From Paenibacillus sp. 1001270B_150601_E10 (GTDB lineage: Bacteria > Bacillota > Bacilli > Paenibacillales > Paenibacillaceae), in NCBI RefSeq assembly GCF_015558675.1, contig NZ_JADMOL010000013.1, positions 37,337 through 95,659 of the forward strand: 58,323 nucleotides of DNA. Direction: 5' to 3'. Below the pieces are notes generated by a model that was not told the origin of the DNA, did not search any database, and worked only from the letters and a program-made list of their open reading frames with translations. A program made the translations under genes and the position numbers. How positions within the stretch are numbered: the stretch's first letter is position 1; each line of letters opens with the position of its first letter. This document shows positions 37,493-46,589 of the stretch, one piece after another.

Positions 37493-37940
37493 GTGCTTTC
37501 CCCCGATCCTATGTTGCCAACTCGGAGATCAAATCTAATCCTTTTGAGGCGTTTAGCATTGATCACGGTCTAAAAAACTCTAAAACTGAATAAACGTCGT
37601 ATCATCTATTACACTTTAAACCGCTAAACAAATCCAATATTCCAATGAATGCTTACCTATGTCATCAGGTATTATTTAGTATATAAGAATTTGGATAAGG
37701 CTAACATTTTAGAAATTGGCATAGCAATGAAAAGATATGGAACTTATGTCCTATATTTAAAAACTAATGAGTTTAAATTGTTAGGAAATTGTATGTGCTT
37801 TTTCTATTTTCCTATGGAGTACTGCTCTGCTCGATGTCCTAATAAAACAAAAAGCAACCCTTCAAGCTGCCGCGATCTCGCAACAGCATGACAGGATTGC
37901 TCATGTGAGTGTTATTCGATTCCTCATGCTAATAGGCTGA
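37493..37940. other. AT-rich gap between regulator and decayed surface protein
   Basis: About 450 bases without a supported gene. It contains the promoter region of the regulator (minus strand) and a plus-strand frame of 80 codons that lacks a ribosome binding site. The stretch 37845-37930 can be read in one frame as KQKATLQAAAISQQ... and may be a relic, but I cannot name it. Confidence 0.4.
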
Positions 37941-38960
37941 TTATTTTTTCAGTTTGTTCTTCCGAGTGAACAAATAGATAGCACATAAAATGCTCAAGAG
38001 ACCGAACAGGGTCTGACCATGACGGGGTCTCTCCCCTGTTTGCGGAAGCTCCTGCCCCCTGATCTTCAGGGAAAGGCACAATCTCCTCACCTGGATCCGT
38101 TTCCTCAGTCGGCGGAATCGTCTCTGCTAGCGGTGTTGTCTCTTCGCCGGGATCTGTTCCTTCCGTTGGAGGTGTCACAGTCTGCTCTTTCTTATTGACT
38201 GCTGTAACGCGAGTTGTTTGTCCCTCTTCGATTATAAAAGGGATCGGGGCTCATCTCGCTCATAACCATCTGGTGCTTTTGTTTCAATGAATTGAAAAAT
38301 TCCTACTGCTAAGTTCTTGACCTTGAGCCGGCACCCTTGGTCTGTGACGAGCTCTGATGCGATAAGATTGCTGTCTCCGTCCAGCAACCGGAAGACCGCA
38401 TCGGATAGCAAAAGCTGTTTGGTATCATCTGTCTTCATCAAGACAACACTGCCCTCACGTTCATCTGGCGGTACAGGCGCACTATCTAGCTTTTTATATA
38501 CAAAAACGACCGTTAAAGAGCAGAACCATTCCTCTCAAGTTCGTTAAGGAATTATCAAAGGAAATATCGCTGATCTTGCTATTCTGCAAGCTTAAATACT
38601 CCATCTGTATAAGCTGGCCAATCAGCTCCATCTTCAGCTCGCCAATGTTGTTCTATGATCTCCACTGACAATAAGTTCGCTTATCCCTGTCAAATACTGA
38701 ATGCCCTCTAAGCTCACATATTCCACATAGGCGTTAGTAGTAAACTCTCGCGCGATATAGAATGTCCCCTAGATTTGACTTAATTCTGATCGCGTTGGCT
38801 GATAGGAATCTGCGTCCTCAATGTGGTCTATTGCTTTATTCATTGATGTTCTGAGATACGGATCTGGAATCCATACTCGTTCCTCCTCTGCATCTATCAC
38901 GGATGGATCAGCAGCTTCTGCATCAACAGGAGTTAGAGGACATGATAAAAAGATGCGCTC
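37941..38960 (-). pseudogene. Decayed internalin-like LRR / SpaA-repeat / LPQTG cell-wall protein
   Basis: Reading the minus strand in three frames recovers one protein. N-terminal: CPLTPVDAEA then VWIPDPYLRTSMNKAI, the cap of internalin-type leucine-rich repeats, ended by a TAG; then repeat pieces (VEYVSLEGIQYLTGISEL; MEYLSLQNSKISDISF); then TVVFVYKK; a SpaA/Cna-B-like repeat (VVLMKTDDTKQLLLSDAVFR to IETKAPDGYE) ending in a frameshift in a C-run at about 38254; a Pro/Thr/Glu-rich wall spanner (PPTEGTDPGEETTPL); another shift in a G-run near 38048; and a full sorting signal LPQTGERPRHGQ, a membrane helix and tail RKNKLKK. The start and most of the signal peptide are missing. At least four lesions make decay, not sequencing error, the best reading. 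Confidence 0.85.
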
Positions 38961-39011
38961 ATGAATTCATTTAGTCTATCGCTCGTTATATTGTCCTAGT
39001 TTGCTAAAACC

Positions 39012-39035
39012 ACCTTTGTCGTACACTGACAAAGG
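39012..39035. terminator. Secondary hairpin downstream of the VanW gene
   Basis: Short stem CCTTTGTC/GACAAAGG with a 7-base loop. On the minus strand it is followed by GGTTTT; it may back up the main terminator at 39047-39103. Confidence 0.4.
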
Positions 39036-39046
39036 CAATAATATAC

Positions 39047-39103
39047 AAAAAAAGCCCCTTAAGCTGAGGTGACGACATACTCGCCCTGAGACTTAAAGAG
39101 GCT
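39047..39103 (-). terminator. Terminator of the VanW gene
   Basis: Long imperfect stem, minus strand AGCCTCTTTAAG.../...CTTAAGGGGCT, with a 15-base loop and a T7 tail, just after the VanW stop codon. Confidence 0.8.
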
Positions 39104-39109
39104 CTTTGA

Positions 39110-40048
39110 CTATCTTCCGTTTACATTGATATCTTCAACTCGAACTTCTTCCGGCAGCTTCTTAGAGGCGCTAGGCACCTCTCGTTTCTTATGATCAATC
39201 AGTTCCGACGAATAGATCGAAACGCTCATCTGTCCGGCTTGCGCGAAGGCCCGAATAAGGACAGGCTCATGGTATGAATTCTGGAACACAAAGTCGGGGC
39301 CATACCAGCTGACGGTTGCGTCTCTGCCTGAAGGAACATAAGGCACTCTTCGGCTGTGCGTGTACCTTTCCACAATCTTAAGACCGGCACGGTCTGCGGC
39401 ATTGAATAAGGTCGATGATACTTGGCAGATCCCCCCGCCGACATCCTCAAACATCTCTCCCCGCACAATGACGGGGGCACGCTTGTAGCCCTTATCCTTG
39501 GTTCGCTTTCCAACAATCTGATTGAAGGAGAAGCGTTCTCCGGGGAATACCACCACGTTGTTAATGGTTTTGGCAGCTAGCGCAATGTTCTCTGAACGAT
39601 TCTTATTGCGGCTATTATAGTACGTGACGTAAGCGCCAATGAGCTTGCTCTTGATTGAGGACAGCATTTCACTATCTACCCGTGGATATACCTGAACGAG
39701 AGGAACTTCTAATGCTGGTGTGTGGTGCTCATATATATATCGGTAAAAATCCTCCTTAAAGGCCTCGCGATTCAATCTCACTCCTGGCTTCTCCGGCACA
39801 ATCTGTCCTGCTCCGTTCAAGCTGGCGTTAACGGGCTTGCGTTCAATCTTCTTTTCGATATCATCCATCAGCTTAGCCAGCTTCTCATCGTTAACAAGAG
39901 GAATACTTGGCAAAGGATAGATGTATTCCTTATCCGTAAGGTGTGCAACGACCTCGCCCTGATGCTCGATCGTTAAGGTGTCCAATTGATACTCCTGCGC
40001 TGGCAGCAGCAAGAGCACAGCAAACAGCCAGTTCCATCCCATCGTCAT
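39110..40048 (-). CDS. VanW-family protein with putative peptidoglycan-binding domain
   Basis: A 312-residue secreted or membrane-attached protein. It begins with a hydrophobic segment (WNWLFAVLLLLPAQ), then a PF12229-like putative peptidoglycan-binding region (about 90-130, AFKEDFYRYIYEHHTPALEV), then the VanW domain: NVVVFPGERFSFNQIVGKRT, GYKRAPVIVRGEMFEDVGGG, ICQVSSTLFNAADRAGL. Similar to B. subtilis YoaR. VanW itself is an accessory gene of vancomycin clusters with unknown activity; no other van genes are here. ATG after CGGGGGTTGA; a second ATG two codons later is equally possible. Confidence 0.9.
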   Translation of the reverse strand: MTMGWNWLFAVLLLLPAQEYQLDTLTIEHQGEVVAHLTDKEYIYPLPSIPLVNDEKLAKLMDDIEKKIERKPVNASLNGAGQIVPEKPGVRLNREAFKEDFYRYIYEHHTPALEVPLVQVYPRVDSEMLSSIKSKLIGAYVTYYNSRNKNRSENIALAAKTINNVVVFPGERFSFNQIVGKRTKDKGYKRAPVIVRGEMFEDVGGGICQVSSTLFNAADRAGLKIVERYTHSRRVPYVPSGRDATVSWYGPDFVFQNSYHEPVLIRAFAQAGQMSVSIYSSELIDHKKREVPSASKKLPEEVRVEDINVNGR

Positions 40049-40243
40049 TCAACCCCCGATTGCTAGTAACTGGCTTAGTATGAAGCAGAAGGGAGGCTTT
40101 CATGCAGATTTGAATATATCCAATCTGAACAATCAACCAAATATTTCTTAAAAACCTCTTGCAATTGTGACGATTAAGCGAAATAATAAATTGGAAGACA
40201 CATTTCATCCATATTATAACCTTTTACTGGGAGGGTTTTCTCG

Positions 40244-40534
40244 ATGAATCGCTATTTCAGCAAAGCCGTCTTGTTGCTAAGCCTCGTTCTCCCTTTTCTA
40301 ACTTTGGCACTTCCAATGAGCCTATATAACATTGGATTCCCTATTCCGTTTATTATTTATGATGGCCCATTGTCAGGCTCCATTCACCACGCGTACGAGC
40401 TGCTTAACTGGACGAACCTGAGAGTAAGCTTCATTAAGGTCGATTACTTCTTACTTAACGCGATGATATGGTACGGCGTACTTATTCTGATAAAGGCAAG
40501 CGTACAGCGTTTCCGCCGTGCGCCTCAAGCATAA
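40244..40534 (+). CDS. Small membrane protein of unknown function
   Basis: A 96-residue protein with a first hydrophobic segment AVLLLSLVLPFLTLALPMSL and a second near the C-terminus (FLLNAMIWYGVLILIKASV), ending in a basic tail (QRFRRAPQA). The middle is a polar loop with conserved-looking Pro/Gly (IPFIIYDGPLSG). I do not recognise the family. GGGAGGG lies ahead of the ATG at a good distance, and a strong terminator follows, so the gene is likely real. Confidence 0.65.
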   Translation: MNRYFSKAVLLLSLVLPFLTLALPMSLYNIGFPIPFIIYDGPLSGSIHHAYELLNWTNLRVSFIKVDYFLLNAMIWYGVLILIKASVQRFRRAPQA

Positions 40535-40561
40535 GTGCACATAACAAAGCCGTATAACAAC

Positions 40562-40609
40562 AACAGGCATGACGCCATGGTATTCTCCACTCATGGCGTC
40601 ATGCCTGTT
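40562..40609. terminator. Bidirectional terminator between the small membrane protein and tag
   Basis: An 18-bp perfect stem (40562-40579 and 40592-40609) with a 12-base loop, beginning AACAGGCATG and ending CATGCCTGTT. Both strands leave T-rich ends and the genes converge here. Confidence 0.85.
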
Positions 40610-40641
40610 TTGTATTTGATCCTGCATTCCCTAGAGCTTTA

Positions 40642-41217
40642 TTACGCACGCTGATAACAGGCGCAGCTCACCAAATGATCGTTAACCATGCCGATCGACT
40701 GCATAAAGGCATAAATAGTCGTGGTGCCTACAAATTTAAAGCCGATCTTCTTGAGATCCTTGCTGATTTGATCCGATAGCGGCGTGCTGGCTGGGACTTC
40801 TTTTATCGTCGTCCAATGATTAATAATCGGCTTATGATCTACATACCGCCAGATAAATTCATTCAGTGATCCATACTGCTCCACAATTTTAAAATAGATA
40901 TGCGCATTATGTATGACCGCATTTACTTTGAGGCGATTTTTTATGATTCCATCATTGCTTAGAAGCTCTTCAACCTTCTTATCATCATAATGAATGATCA
41001 CCTCAGGATCAAAATTATCGAATGCCTCGCAGAGCGTGTCCATCTTGGATAGAATGGTAGCCCAGCTTAATCCCGCCTGCTTCCCTTCAAGAATGAGCTG
41101 CTTGAAGAGCTTGCGGTCATCATAGACCGGCACTCCCCATTCGTGATCATGATAGTGCTGCTCTAGCGGACTTCGATTTGCCCAGTCGCATCGAATGATA
41201 GCGGTCCCGCTGTCCAT
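40642..41217 (-). CDS. tag: DNA-3-methyladenine glycosylase I
   Basis: A 191-residue base-excision repair enzyme removing 3-methyladenine. Tag hallmarks: RCDWANRSPLEQHYHDHEWG (zinc Cys and the start of the family), KQLILEGKQAGLSWATILSK, and the C-terminal GFKFVGTTTIYAFMQSIGMV, then HLVSCACYQ with the other zinc ligands. The ATG at 41217 (MDSGTAI) lies about 10 bases after AAAGGGTG; a longer start at 41244 has AGAGGA almost touching the ATG and is less likely. Neighbouring 41292-42203 is upstream on the same strand. Confidence 0.93.
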   Translation of the reverse strand: MDSGTAIIRCDWANRSPLEQHYHDHEWGVPVYDDRKLFKQLILEGKQAGLSWATILSKMDTLCEAFDNFDPEVIIHYDDKKVEELLSNDGIIKNRLKVNAVIHNAHIYFKIVEQYGSLNEFIWRYVDHKPIINHWTTIKEVPASTPLSDQISKDLKKIGFKFVGTTTIYAFMQSIGMVNDHLVSCACYQRA

Positions 41218-41291
41218 CGTTCTCAACACCCTTTCCTTTATCATTCCTCTTCCAATCTTTCCGTTTTCTTATCAGAGGACGCGTACTCCAT

Positions 41292-42203
41292 TCAAACGTT
41301 TCTCGACTCCAGCGATGCAATGATATCCTCACAGATTCGATGGGTCCATAATGCCTGATCTCCGCTCGTTTCAAACGGAACTTGATGCTGCACGCAGTTG
41401 AAAAAATGATCCAGCATATCCACAAAGCCGCGACGATAAAGCGTCGTTGTCCAATCCCCAAAGCCTTGATGCACTTCGGTGTCATTCTCATAAAGGATCG
41501 TCTGAACTAGATTATGAACCACCTGCTTCTTGCCCTCACTCATTACCTCAAGCCGTTCCTCGGTGACACCGGTATGCCGATTCATGATTCCGATTGCCGT
41601 AGACTGCTCGCCATGCAGATGGAGTACGAGATAGTGCACGTTTCCCTCTTCCAGGTTCCCTTGCACCTCGAAGCCGCGAGGTTCCCCAATGAAGGACACC
41701 AGCGTGTCCACGACATGAATGAAGTCGTCCATGACGGTCGAACGAAGATTGGATACCGGCGCGGTTCGATTTTTCTGCATGAGTATCGTCTCAGGACGGG
41801 ATGTCCCCTCTCTCATGCTTCGATACATAGGAGCAAAGCGGCGATTGAAGCCGACCATAATGCCTACTTGCTTTGCTCTGGCCAATTGGAGAAGCTCTTC
41901 GGCCTCATGCAAATGATAAGCAATAGGCTTGTCCACAAATACGGTTATGCCGGCCTCAATCAATTCCCGGAGCATCTCTGCATGAACAGCTGTGGCGCTG
42001 TGAACAAAGGCAACATCGATCTGAGAAGCGATCAATTCCTGCAAGGTAGTAAAACGGTTGTTAATATGGTACTGTTCTCCCACTTGATGGATAACCGATT
42101 CATTCCGGCTTGCAATGGAAAGCTCAATATCTGAACGTGTCCCGAGTATGGGCAGGTAAGCCTTTCTCGCGATATCTCCTATTCCAACCATGCCTACCTT
42201 CAT
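41292..42203 (-). CDS. Gfo/Idh/MocA-family oxidoreductase (MviM-like)
   Basis: A 303-residue dehydrogenase-like protein with GMVGIGDIARKAYLP as dinucleotide-binding loop and VDKPIAYHLHEAEELLQLA as the EKP region. The C-terminal substrate domain is short (MDDFIHVVDTLVSFIG) and the family length is at the low end. It resembles MviM/YceM-type members, which act on unknown sugars. No obvious operon partner; tag lies 75 bases downstream on the same strand. Confidence 0.85.
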   Translation of the reverse strand: MKVGMVGIGDIARKAYLPILGTRSDIELSIASRNESVIHQVGEQYHINNRFTTLQELIASQIDVAFVHSATAVHAEMLRELIEAGITVFVDKPIAYHLHEAEELLQLARAKQVGIMVGFNRRFAPMYRSMREGTSRPETILMQKNRTAPVSNLRSTVMDDFIHVVDTLVSFIGEPRGFEVQGNLEEGNVHYLVLHLHGEQSTAIGIMNRHTGVTEERLEVMSEGKKQVVHNLVQTILYENDTEVHQGFGDWTTTLYRRGFVDMLDHFFNCVQHQVPFETSGDQALWTHRICEDIIASLESRNV

Positions 42204-42320
42204 CCTATATCGACTCCTCCTTCATTGTAAAATAAGGCCATCCTCCTAGATAGAAGAATAGCCTTTTCTTACAGTATTCTAACAAATATGTACCCTTCCA
42301 CTCCTCAGCAGCCAGCCTCA

Positions 42321-42725
42321 TTAAAATGTTGGCATGTTCTGAGGGAACCCTTTGATCTGCATAAGCAGATCCTGCTCAACCTTCGCATTGTACTCCCTCA
42401 CCATCTTCGAGATCAAGAACAGGTCCACGATGATCCAGATCGTCAAAGCCAGGGAAGAGAGAATTAGACCGATAACGCTCAAGCCAGTCAACACATCAAG
42501 ATCTGTCTCCACAAAGATCACCAATGCAGCATACATGACAACTGCAATGAGAAACAGAATCAATTGAACAATGGCAGTTCCGGTACGTTTCAAATAAAAG
42601 CGATGGGCACCTAAATGCCCGCCTATAAGCAGCAAATAGGCTACGCCTGCGGACTTCTCATGGCTTCTTAATTCCGATTGAAGCAGCAGGAGCTCTTTCG
42701 TCGATAAATCATGCCTGCTCAGCAT
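42321..42725 (-). CDS. TM2-domain membrane protein
   Basis: A 134-residue protein with two to three membrane segments. The TM2 signature is VAYLLLIGGHLGAHRFYLKR followed by TGTAIVQLILFLIA and a final helix LALTIWIIVDLFLI. Function unknown. It begins 3 bases after the stop of a second TM2 gene, so the two are an operon and probably tandem duplicates that have diverged. Confidence 0.85.
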   Translation of the reverse strand: MLSRHDLSTKELLLLQSELRSHEKSAGVAYLLLIGGHLGAHRFYLKRTGTAIVQLILFLIAVVMYAALVIFVETDLDVLTGLSVIGLILSSLALTIWIIVDLFLISKMVREYNAKVEQDLLMQIKGFPQNMPTF

Positions 42726-42728
42726 CGT

Positions 42729-43076
42729 TTAAAATACACCCGGCCCTGGTCCCATAGGACGTGACATAAACAGCGCATGCATCACTTGATTCTCAACTTC
42801 ATGGTTGTATTCTTTTACCGATGTATGCAGCGTAAAGGCATCTACAATCCACCAGATAAACGTAACGATAGCTCCTATCATTGTCAGCGTCAAAATAAGC
42901 TGAGCCACAGCTGAGCCTGTGCGGCCCATATAAAAACGGTGCCCGCCGAACATGCCAAGGAAATACCACAGTACGTAAGCAATGACCATATTCTTGCCGC
43001 GATCCTTCACTTCTTGCTCGAGCAACAGCAATTCCCGCGTATCCAGCTGGCTCTTCATCCCAATATTGTAATGCAT
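42729..43076 (-). CDS. TM2-domain membrane protein
   Basis: About 115 residues with the TM2 core AYVLWYFLGMFGGHRFYMGR, then TGSAVAQLILTLTMIGAIVT and IWWIVDAFTL, and a C-terminal Met/Pro/Gly-rich tail. The ATG at 43076 (MHYNIGM) follows AAAGGAGAG by 7 bases; the frame extends further upstream without a ribosome binding site. It is the first of two adjacent TM2 genes. Confidence 0.85.
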   Translation of the reverse strand: MHYNIGMKSQLDTRELLLLEQEVKDRGKNMVIAYVLWYFLGMFGGHRFYMGRTGSAVAQLILTLTMIGAIVTFIWWIVDAFTLHTSVKEYNHEVENQVMHALFMSRPMGPGPGVF

Positions 43077-43234
43077 GACATAGCTCTCCTTTGCTACAAC
43101 GTTATACATAAGTCTACAAAGATTTACCTGATGTAGCAATAATTTATTTTTTCTGCATTTCAAAAAGTGAAAAGAATAATTACTTGATTCCCCTATACCT
43201 ATGCATACCCGTTAGATTTATGCACATGCTGCTC

Positions 43235-44137
43235 TCAGCCTGCAATGTGGTTTCCCTGCTTCAAACGCCGTCTTAGCCCTTCTCCCAGCAGATTGAAGGC
43301 GAGAATGCTGAAGGCAATAAAGGCTGCAGGATAGAACACAAATCCAAACCTGGAGGAAAGCACTTCTTTTCGATGTTCAGCAAGCAGAGCCGACCAGTTC
43401 AAGCTGGTGTTTAAGTATTTCGGCGTAAAGAAGTTAACCTCAACCCATACGTGCTGCAAAAAGATCTGAAGAACACCAAGCTGTCCAATCAGCAGCATGG
43501 CTTTGCCTAGATCAATACAAAAGTTCACGATAACCTCAGGCGCCAAGGCTGGCAAGTAATAGCTCCTTGCCATCCGTCTTGGACTGAGGCCTAGCGCGTT
43601 TCCTGCTTCAATATATTCTTCCTTCCCGATCTGATTGGCCCGCTCTGCCATCACCTGCGCAACACGTCCGACTTCAATAAAGGCTAGAATCCCAACCGCG
43701 AAGAATAAGCGGTGCTGCGAGTTCTGAATAGGAGGGAAACTAAGCAGCAGAATTGCGGCAAGTATCGTCGGGATAAAGGAAAACACCTGATTCAGACTAT
43801 TTACAATGAGATGGCTTACGCCCTTTTTATGTCTTGCCAATAACCCGAGCGGCACTCCTACCGCATAGCGAAGCAAAGAGATACTTAGAACAATGAGCAG
43901 CGTCTCCTTCGCCCCCATGACAATCTTGCTAAGCAGATCCACCCCATTCTTATCACTGCCAAGCCAATTATGCTTTGACGGCGGATAAGGAGGCAGTTCC
44001 AAGCGCTTATTCTCTGACCAGCGGTGCTTGACTTCCACAAGCTCATTGTCCACAAAAGGCAGATACGGGCCGAACAGCATAAGCACAACGAGTATACTTA
44101 TCATTCCGATGCCAACGAATAATGGGACGTTCTTCAT
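43235..44137 (-). CDS. ABC transporter permease, OppC-like
   Basis: A 300-residue inner-membrane permease of the oligopeptide/nickel class. The N-terminal helix (FVGIGMISILVVLMLFGPYL) is followed by HNWLGSDKNGVDLLSKIVMG, a hallmark of OppC/DppC, and by the cytoplasmic EAA loop EYIEAGNALGLSPRRMARSY. Paired with 44155-45060 (18 bases apart). No ATPase or substrate-binding protein gene is adjacent, so partners must lie elsewhere. Confidence 0.85.
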   Translation of the reverse strand: MKNVPLFVGIGMISILVVLMLFGPYLPFVDNELVEVKHRWSENKRLELPPYPPSKHNWLGSDKNGVDLLSKIVMGAKETLLIVLSISLLRYAVGVPLGLLARHKKGVSHLIVNSLNQVFSFIPTILAAILLLSFPPIQNSQHRLFFAVGILAFIEVGRVAQVMAERANQIGKEEYIEAGNALGLSPRRMARSYYLPALAPEVIVNFCIDLGKAMLLIGQLGVLQIFLQHVWVEVNFFTPKYLNTSLNWSALLAEHRKEVLSSRFGFVFYPAAFIAFSILAFNLLGEGLRRRLKQGNHIAG

Positions 44138-44154
44138 GAAACACTCTCTCCCTT

Positions 44155-45060
44155 TTATTTTACTTCATAACGACTCCGGGCAATGATGCTGATCCATTGA
44201 ACCAGCAGCACTAGCAAGCAGAAGCAAAAAGCAATTCCGATGATCGTCGTCGCCTCATAGTTGCCCCCTGTTCCGAAGTGGACACTGTAATCAATCGCGA
44301 TAAACAAGCGGTTAGCCGCCCCTGGGTAGTTTAAGAAATATTCAACAATAAGCAAATTAGACAAGATGTATAACATAAGCGAAGGCAAATGAGTCAAGAT
44401 CGTTCCCCAACAGTTGCTGAACACATGCTTATAGAACAGCATCCACTTGGGAAGTCCCTTAGACTTTGCCACAACCAGATACAGCATGCCTTCCTGGTTG
44501 CTGATTGACACTTGGGTAATACGTGAGATGTAGAGCATCGGATAGATCATCACGAACAGCGCCGGGATCAAAAAGGAATACCATGGCTCAGCTGAGAAAA
44601 TACGGATATTCGGAAAATAGTGTATAAATACCCACTGCAGCAGCAAAATAAGCAAGAAATCCGGGAATGACTGCATAAGCCATGTACCGAAGCTGCCAAA
44701 GAATCTCCAGCGCGTCTTGTCCAGCTTATAATCAATAATGCCCTTCAGCACACCGAAGAAGAAGCTGCTTACAAGAGCTGTTATGATGACAAGCAGGCTA
44801 TTACCCATAACGTTCAGGACGTCATCAATGACCGGAAATTGATACCGATTGCTCCCAAGACTGCCATGCCAGAAAAGTTCACTGAAAAAGGAAGCAATCT
44901 GCTGTCCGTATGCTTGAAAGCTAAACTGATAGTCCGTCAGGACCTGCGTTTCAGTCATGACAACTTCGACTTGTCTTGGAAACAGAACAATGAGAATGAC
45001 AGCTAGCATCGCAAGCATACTTATTAAGAATGCACGAAGCAATTGAGTGAAGAGAGTCAT
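44155..45060 (-). CDS. ABC transporter permease, OppB-like
   Basis: A 301-residue permease with six predicted helices. The EAA-type loop is VVAKSKGLPKWMLFYKHV, and LSNLLIVEYFLNYPGAANRL is the OppB-type region. It is shorter and more divergent than classical OppB. First gene of a pair with the OppC-like protein. Substrate unknown (oligopeptide or metal-chelate class by family). Confidence 0.8.
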   Translation of the reverse strand: MTLFTQLLRAFLISMLAMLAVILIVLFPRQVEVVMTETQVLTDYQFSFQAYGQQIASFFSELFWHGSLGSNRYQFPVIDDVLNVMGNSLLVIITALVSSFFFGVLKGIIDYKLDKTRWRFFGSFGTWLMQSFPDFLLILLLQWVFIHYFPNIRIFSAEPWYSFLIPALFVMIYPMLYISRITQVSISNQEGMLYLVVAKSKGLPKWMLFYKHVFSNCWGTILTHLPSLMLYILSNLLIVEYFLNYPGAANRLFIAIDYSVHFGTGGNYEATTIIGIAFCFCLLVLLVQWISIIARSRYEVK

Positions 45061-45206
45061 ATTTCACCTCCAAAATATCCCTTTTTTTATGTCATTTCAT
45101 GTATTATAGCTTGTTTTGATGGGAAGAGGGAGAGAGATTATTCACTTCTTTTGCACAATGGCTTACATGTTCACCAAAGTTTCTCAGATACAGGACGAGG
45201 AAGGTC

Positions 45207-45242
45207 TGCTATAATGACTTCATTGTAGCTTGAATCAAGCTA
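45207..45242 (+). promoter_or_regulatory. Promoter with operator-like palindrome before the NCS2 permease
   Basis: Extended -10 TGCTATAAT (TATAAT 45210-45215) with a poor -35. A 17-base palindrome TAGCTTGAATCAAGCTA (45226-45242, 8-bp arms) begins a few bases after the predicted start, the usual place for a repressor. I see no purine riboswitch in the 200 bases before the gene. Confidence 0.5.
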
Positions 45243-45284
45243 TATGGGTGGGATGAGGGGCTGTATAAAAAAGGTTTGCATAGG

Positions 45285-46571
45285 ATGAAACATCGGATTT
45301 TTGGATTAAAAGAACACGATACCCGTGTAAAATCGGAACTTCTCGCAGGCTTCATCACTTTTATAACACTGGTCTATATTGTCGTCGTAAATGCATCGAT
45401 ATTGGCCGATGCCGGCATTCCCTTTGAGGCAGGGATTATTGCAACAGCGCTTACCGCTTTTGCAGGCTCACTCATTATGGGACTATGGGCAAACAGTCCG
45501 ATTGTAATTGCACCTGGTATGGGTGTCAACGCCCTCTTTACGTACACGATTGTGCACGGCATGGGGCTAAGCTGGCAGGAAGCCTTGGCGGCTGTATTCG
45601 TATCAGGCATTTTGTTCATGCTTATCGCATTCACGAAGCTTGCTTCGGTCATCCAACAAGCGATCCCGACCTCATTGAAGGAGGCCATTACGGCAGGGAT
45701 TGGTTTGTTCATCGCCTTCATCGGCATGCAAAAGGGCGGGCTCATTATCGCGAGCAAGACGACCCTCGTAGGAATCGGGCACTTCGGCGACATCCATGTC
45801 ATTCTCACTGCCATTACGCTCATCGTGACGATCATACTCTTTGTGCGTAAGGTTCCAGGCAATCTCCTGATCGGTATCGTATTCGGGACCGTTCTCTCGA
45901 TGCTAGCAGGTCAGCTTGGCGATAGTACAGGCGCTTCGAGCATCTCTTGGGCTGACGCTGTAGGTGCGATTGGCGCTATGTCCTTTCAAGGCGCGACATC
46001 TGCTGTTTTCTGGGTCGCGACCTTCTCCCTTGTGCTTGTGATTGTCTTTGAGAACATCGGACTTATCCATGGTCAGCTTCATATGCTGAACCAGCCTGAG
46101 AAGTTCAAGCGTTCGTTAAGAGCAAGCTCGGTATCTGTGATCGTATCCGGCTTCGTAGGAAGCAGTCCTGCAATTCCAGCCGTTGAGACCACCGCAGGCA
46201 TCTCTGCTGGAGGCAAGACGGGACTCACATCGGTGACGACAGGCATGTTGTTCTTGCTATCGCTTTTCTTCATTCCTGTTATTAAGATGATTCCCGATAC
46301 GGCCATAGCACCCATCCTGATTCTTGTGGGCGGACTGATGATGGAGAGCGTGACCAAAATCCCGTTTGCGGATTTCACAGAAGGATTCCCGGCATTTCTC
46401 GTTATTGCAGCCATCCCGCTTACATCTAGCATCGTAGATGGCATTGCATTCGGGTTCATTATGTATCCGATCCTAAAGGCCGCAACAGGCAAATGGAAGC
46501 AAGTTGGCCTTCCCCTGTATGTGATTGCAGCGTTGTTCCTGCTGAACTTCGTCCTGCACGCGCTAGGATAA
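45285..46571 (+). CDS. NCS2-family purine permease (PbuG/AzgA type)
   Basis: A 428-residue guanine/hypoxanthine (AzgA-like) permease with about 12 membrane segments. AzgA marks: LAGFITFITLVYIVVVNASI, PGMGVNALFTYTIV, and SPAIPAVETTAGISAGGKTG; also FENIGLIHGQLHML. It imports guanine/hypoxanthine or adenine with protons. The ATG at 45285 (MKHRIFG) lies 9 bases after AAAAGG; a TTG three codons earlier is an alternative. Its control seems to be by the palindrome upstream rather than by a riboswitch. Terminator at 46590-46624. Confidence 0.92.
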   Translation: MKHRIFGLKEHDTRVKSELLAGFITFITLVYIVVVNASILADAGIPFEAGIIATALTAFAGSLIMGLWANSPIVIAPGMGVNALFTYTIVHGMGLSWQEALAAVFVSGILFMLIAFTKLASVIQQAIPTSLKEAITAGIGLFIAFIGMQKGGLIIASKTTLVGIGHFGDIHVILTAITLIVTIILFVRKVPGNLLIGIVFGTVLSMLAGQLGDSTGASSISWADAVGAIGAMSFQGATSAVFWVATFSLVLVIVFENIGLIHGQLHMLNQPEKFKRSLRASSVSVIVSGFVGSSPAIPAVETTAGISAGGKTGLTSVTTGMLFLLSLFFIPVIKMIPDTAIAPILILVGGLMMESVTKIPFADFTEGFPAFLVIAAIPLTSSIVDGIAFGFIMYPILKAATGKWKQVGLPLYVIAALFLLNFVLHALG

Positions 46572-46589
46572 TCAAAAAGTACGCCAATA

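Noticed and set aside
37649..37891. Plus-strand frame of 80 codons in the AT-rich gap
   Set aside because: No ribosome binding site, no recognisable domain, and base composition explains the absence of stops.
40103..40127. GGGAGGC ribosome binding site followed by ATG CAG ATT TGA
   Set aside because: A three-codon frame upstream of the small membrane protein gene is most likely chance; nothing links it to attenuation.
45061..45275. Possible purine riboswitch before the NCS2 permease
   Set aside because: I searched for the TCTACC and CCGTAAAT core motifs and found neither in this interval.
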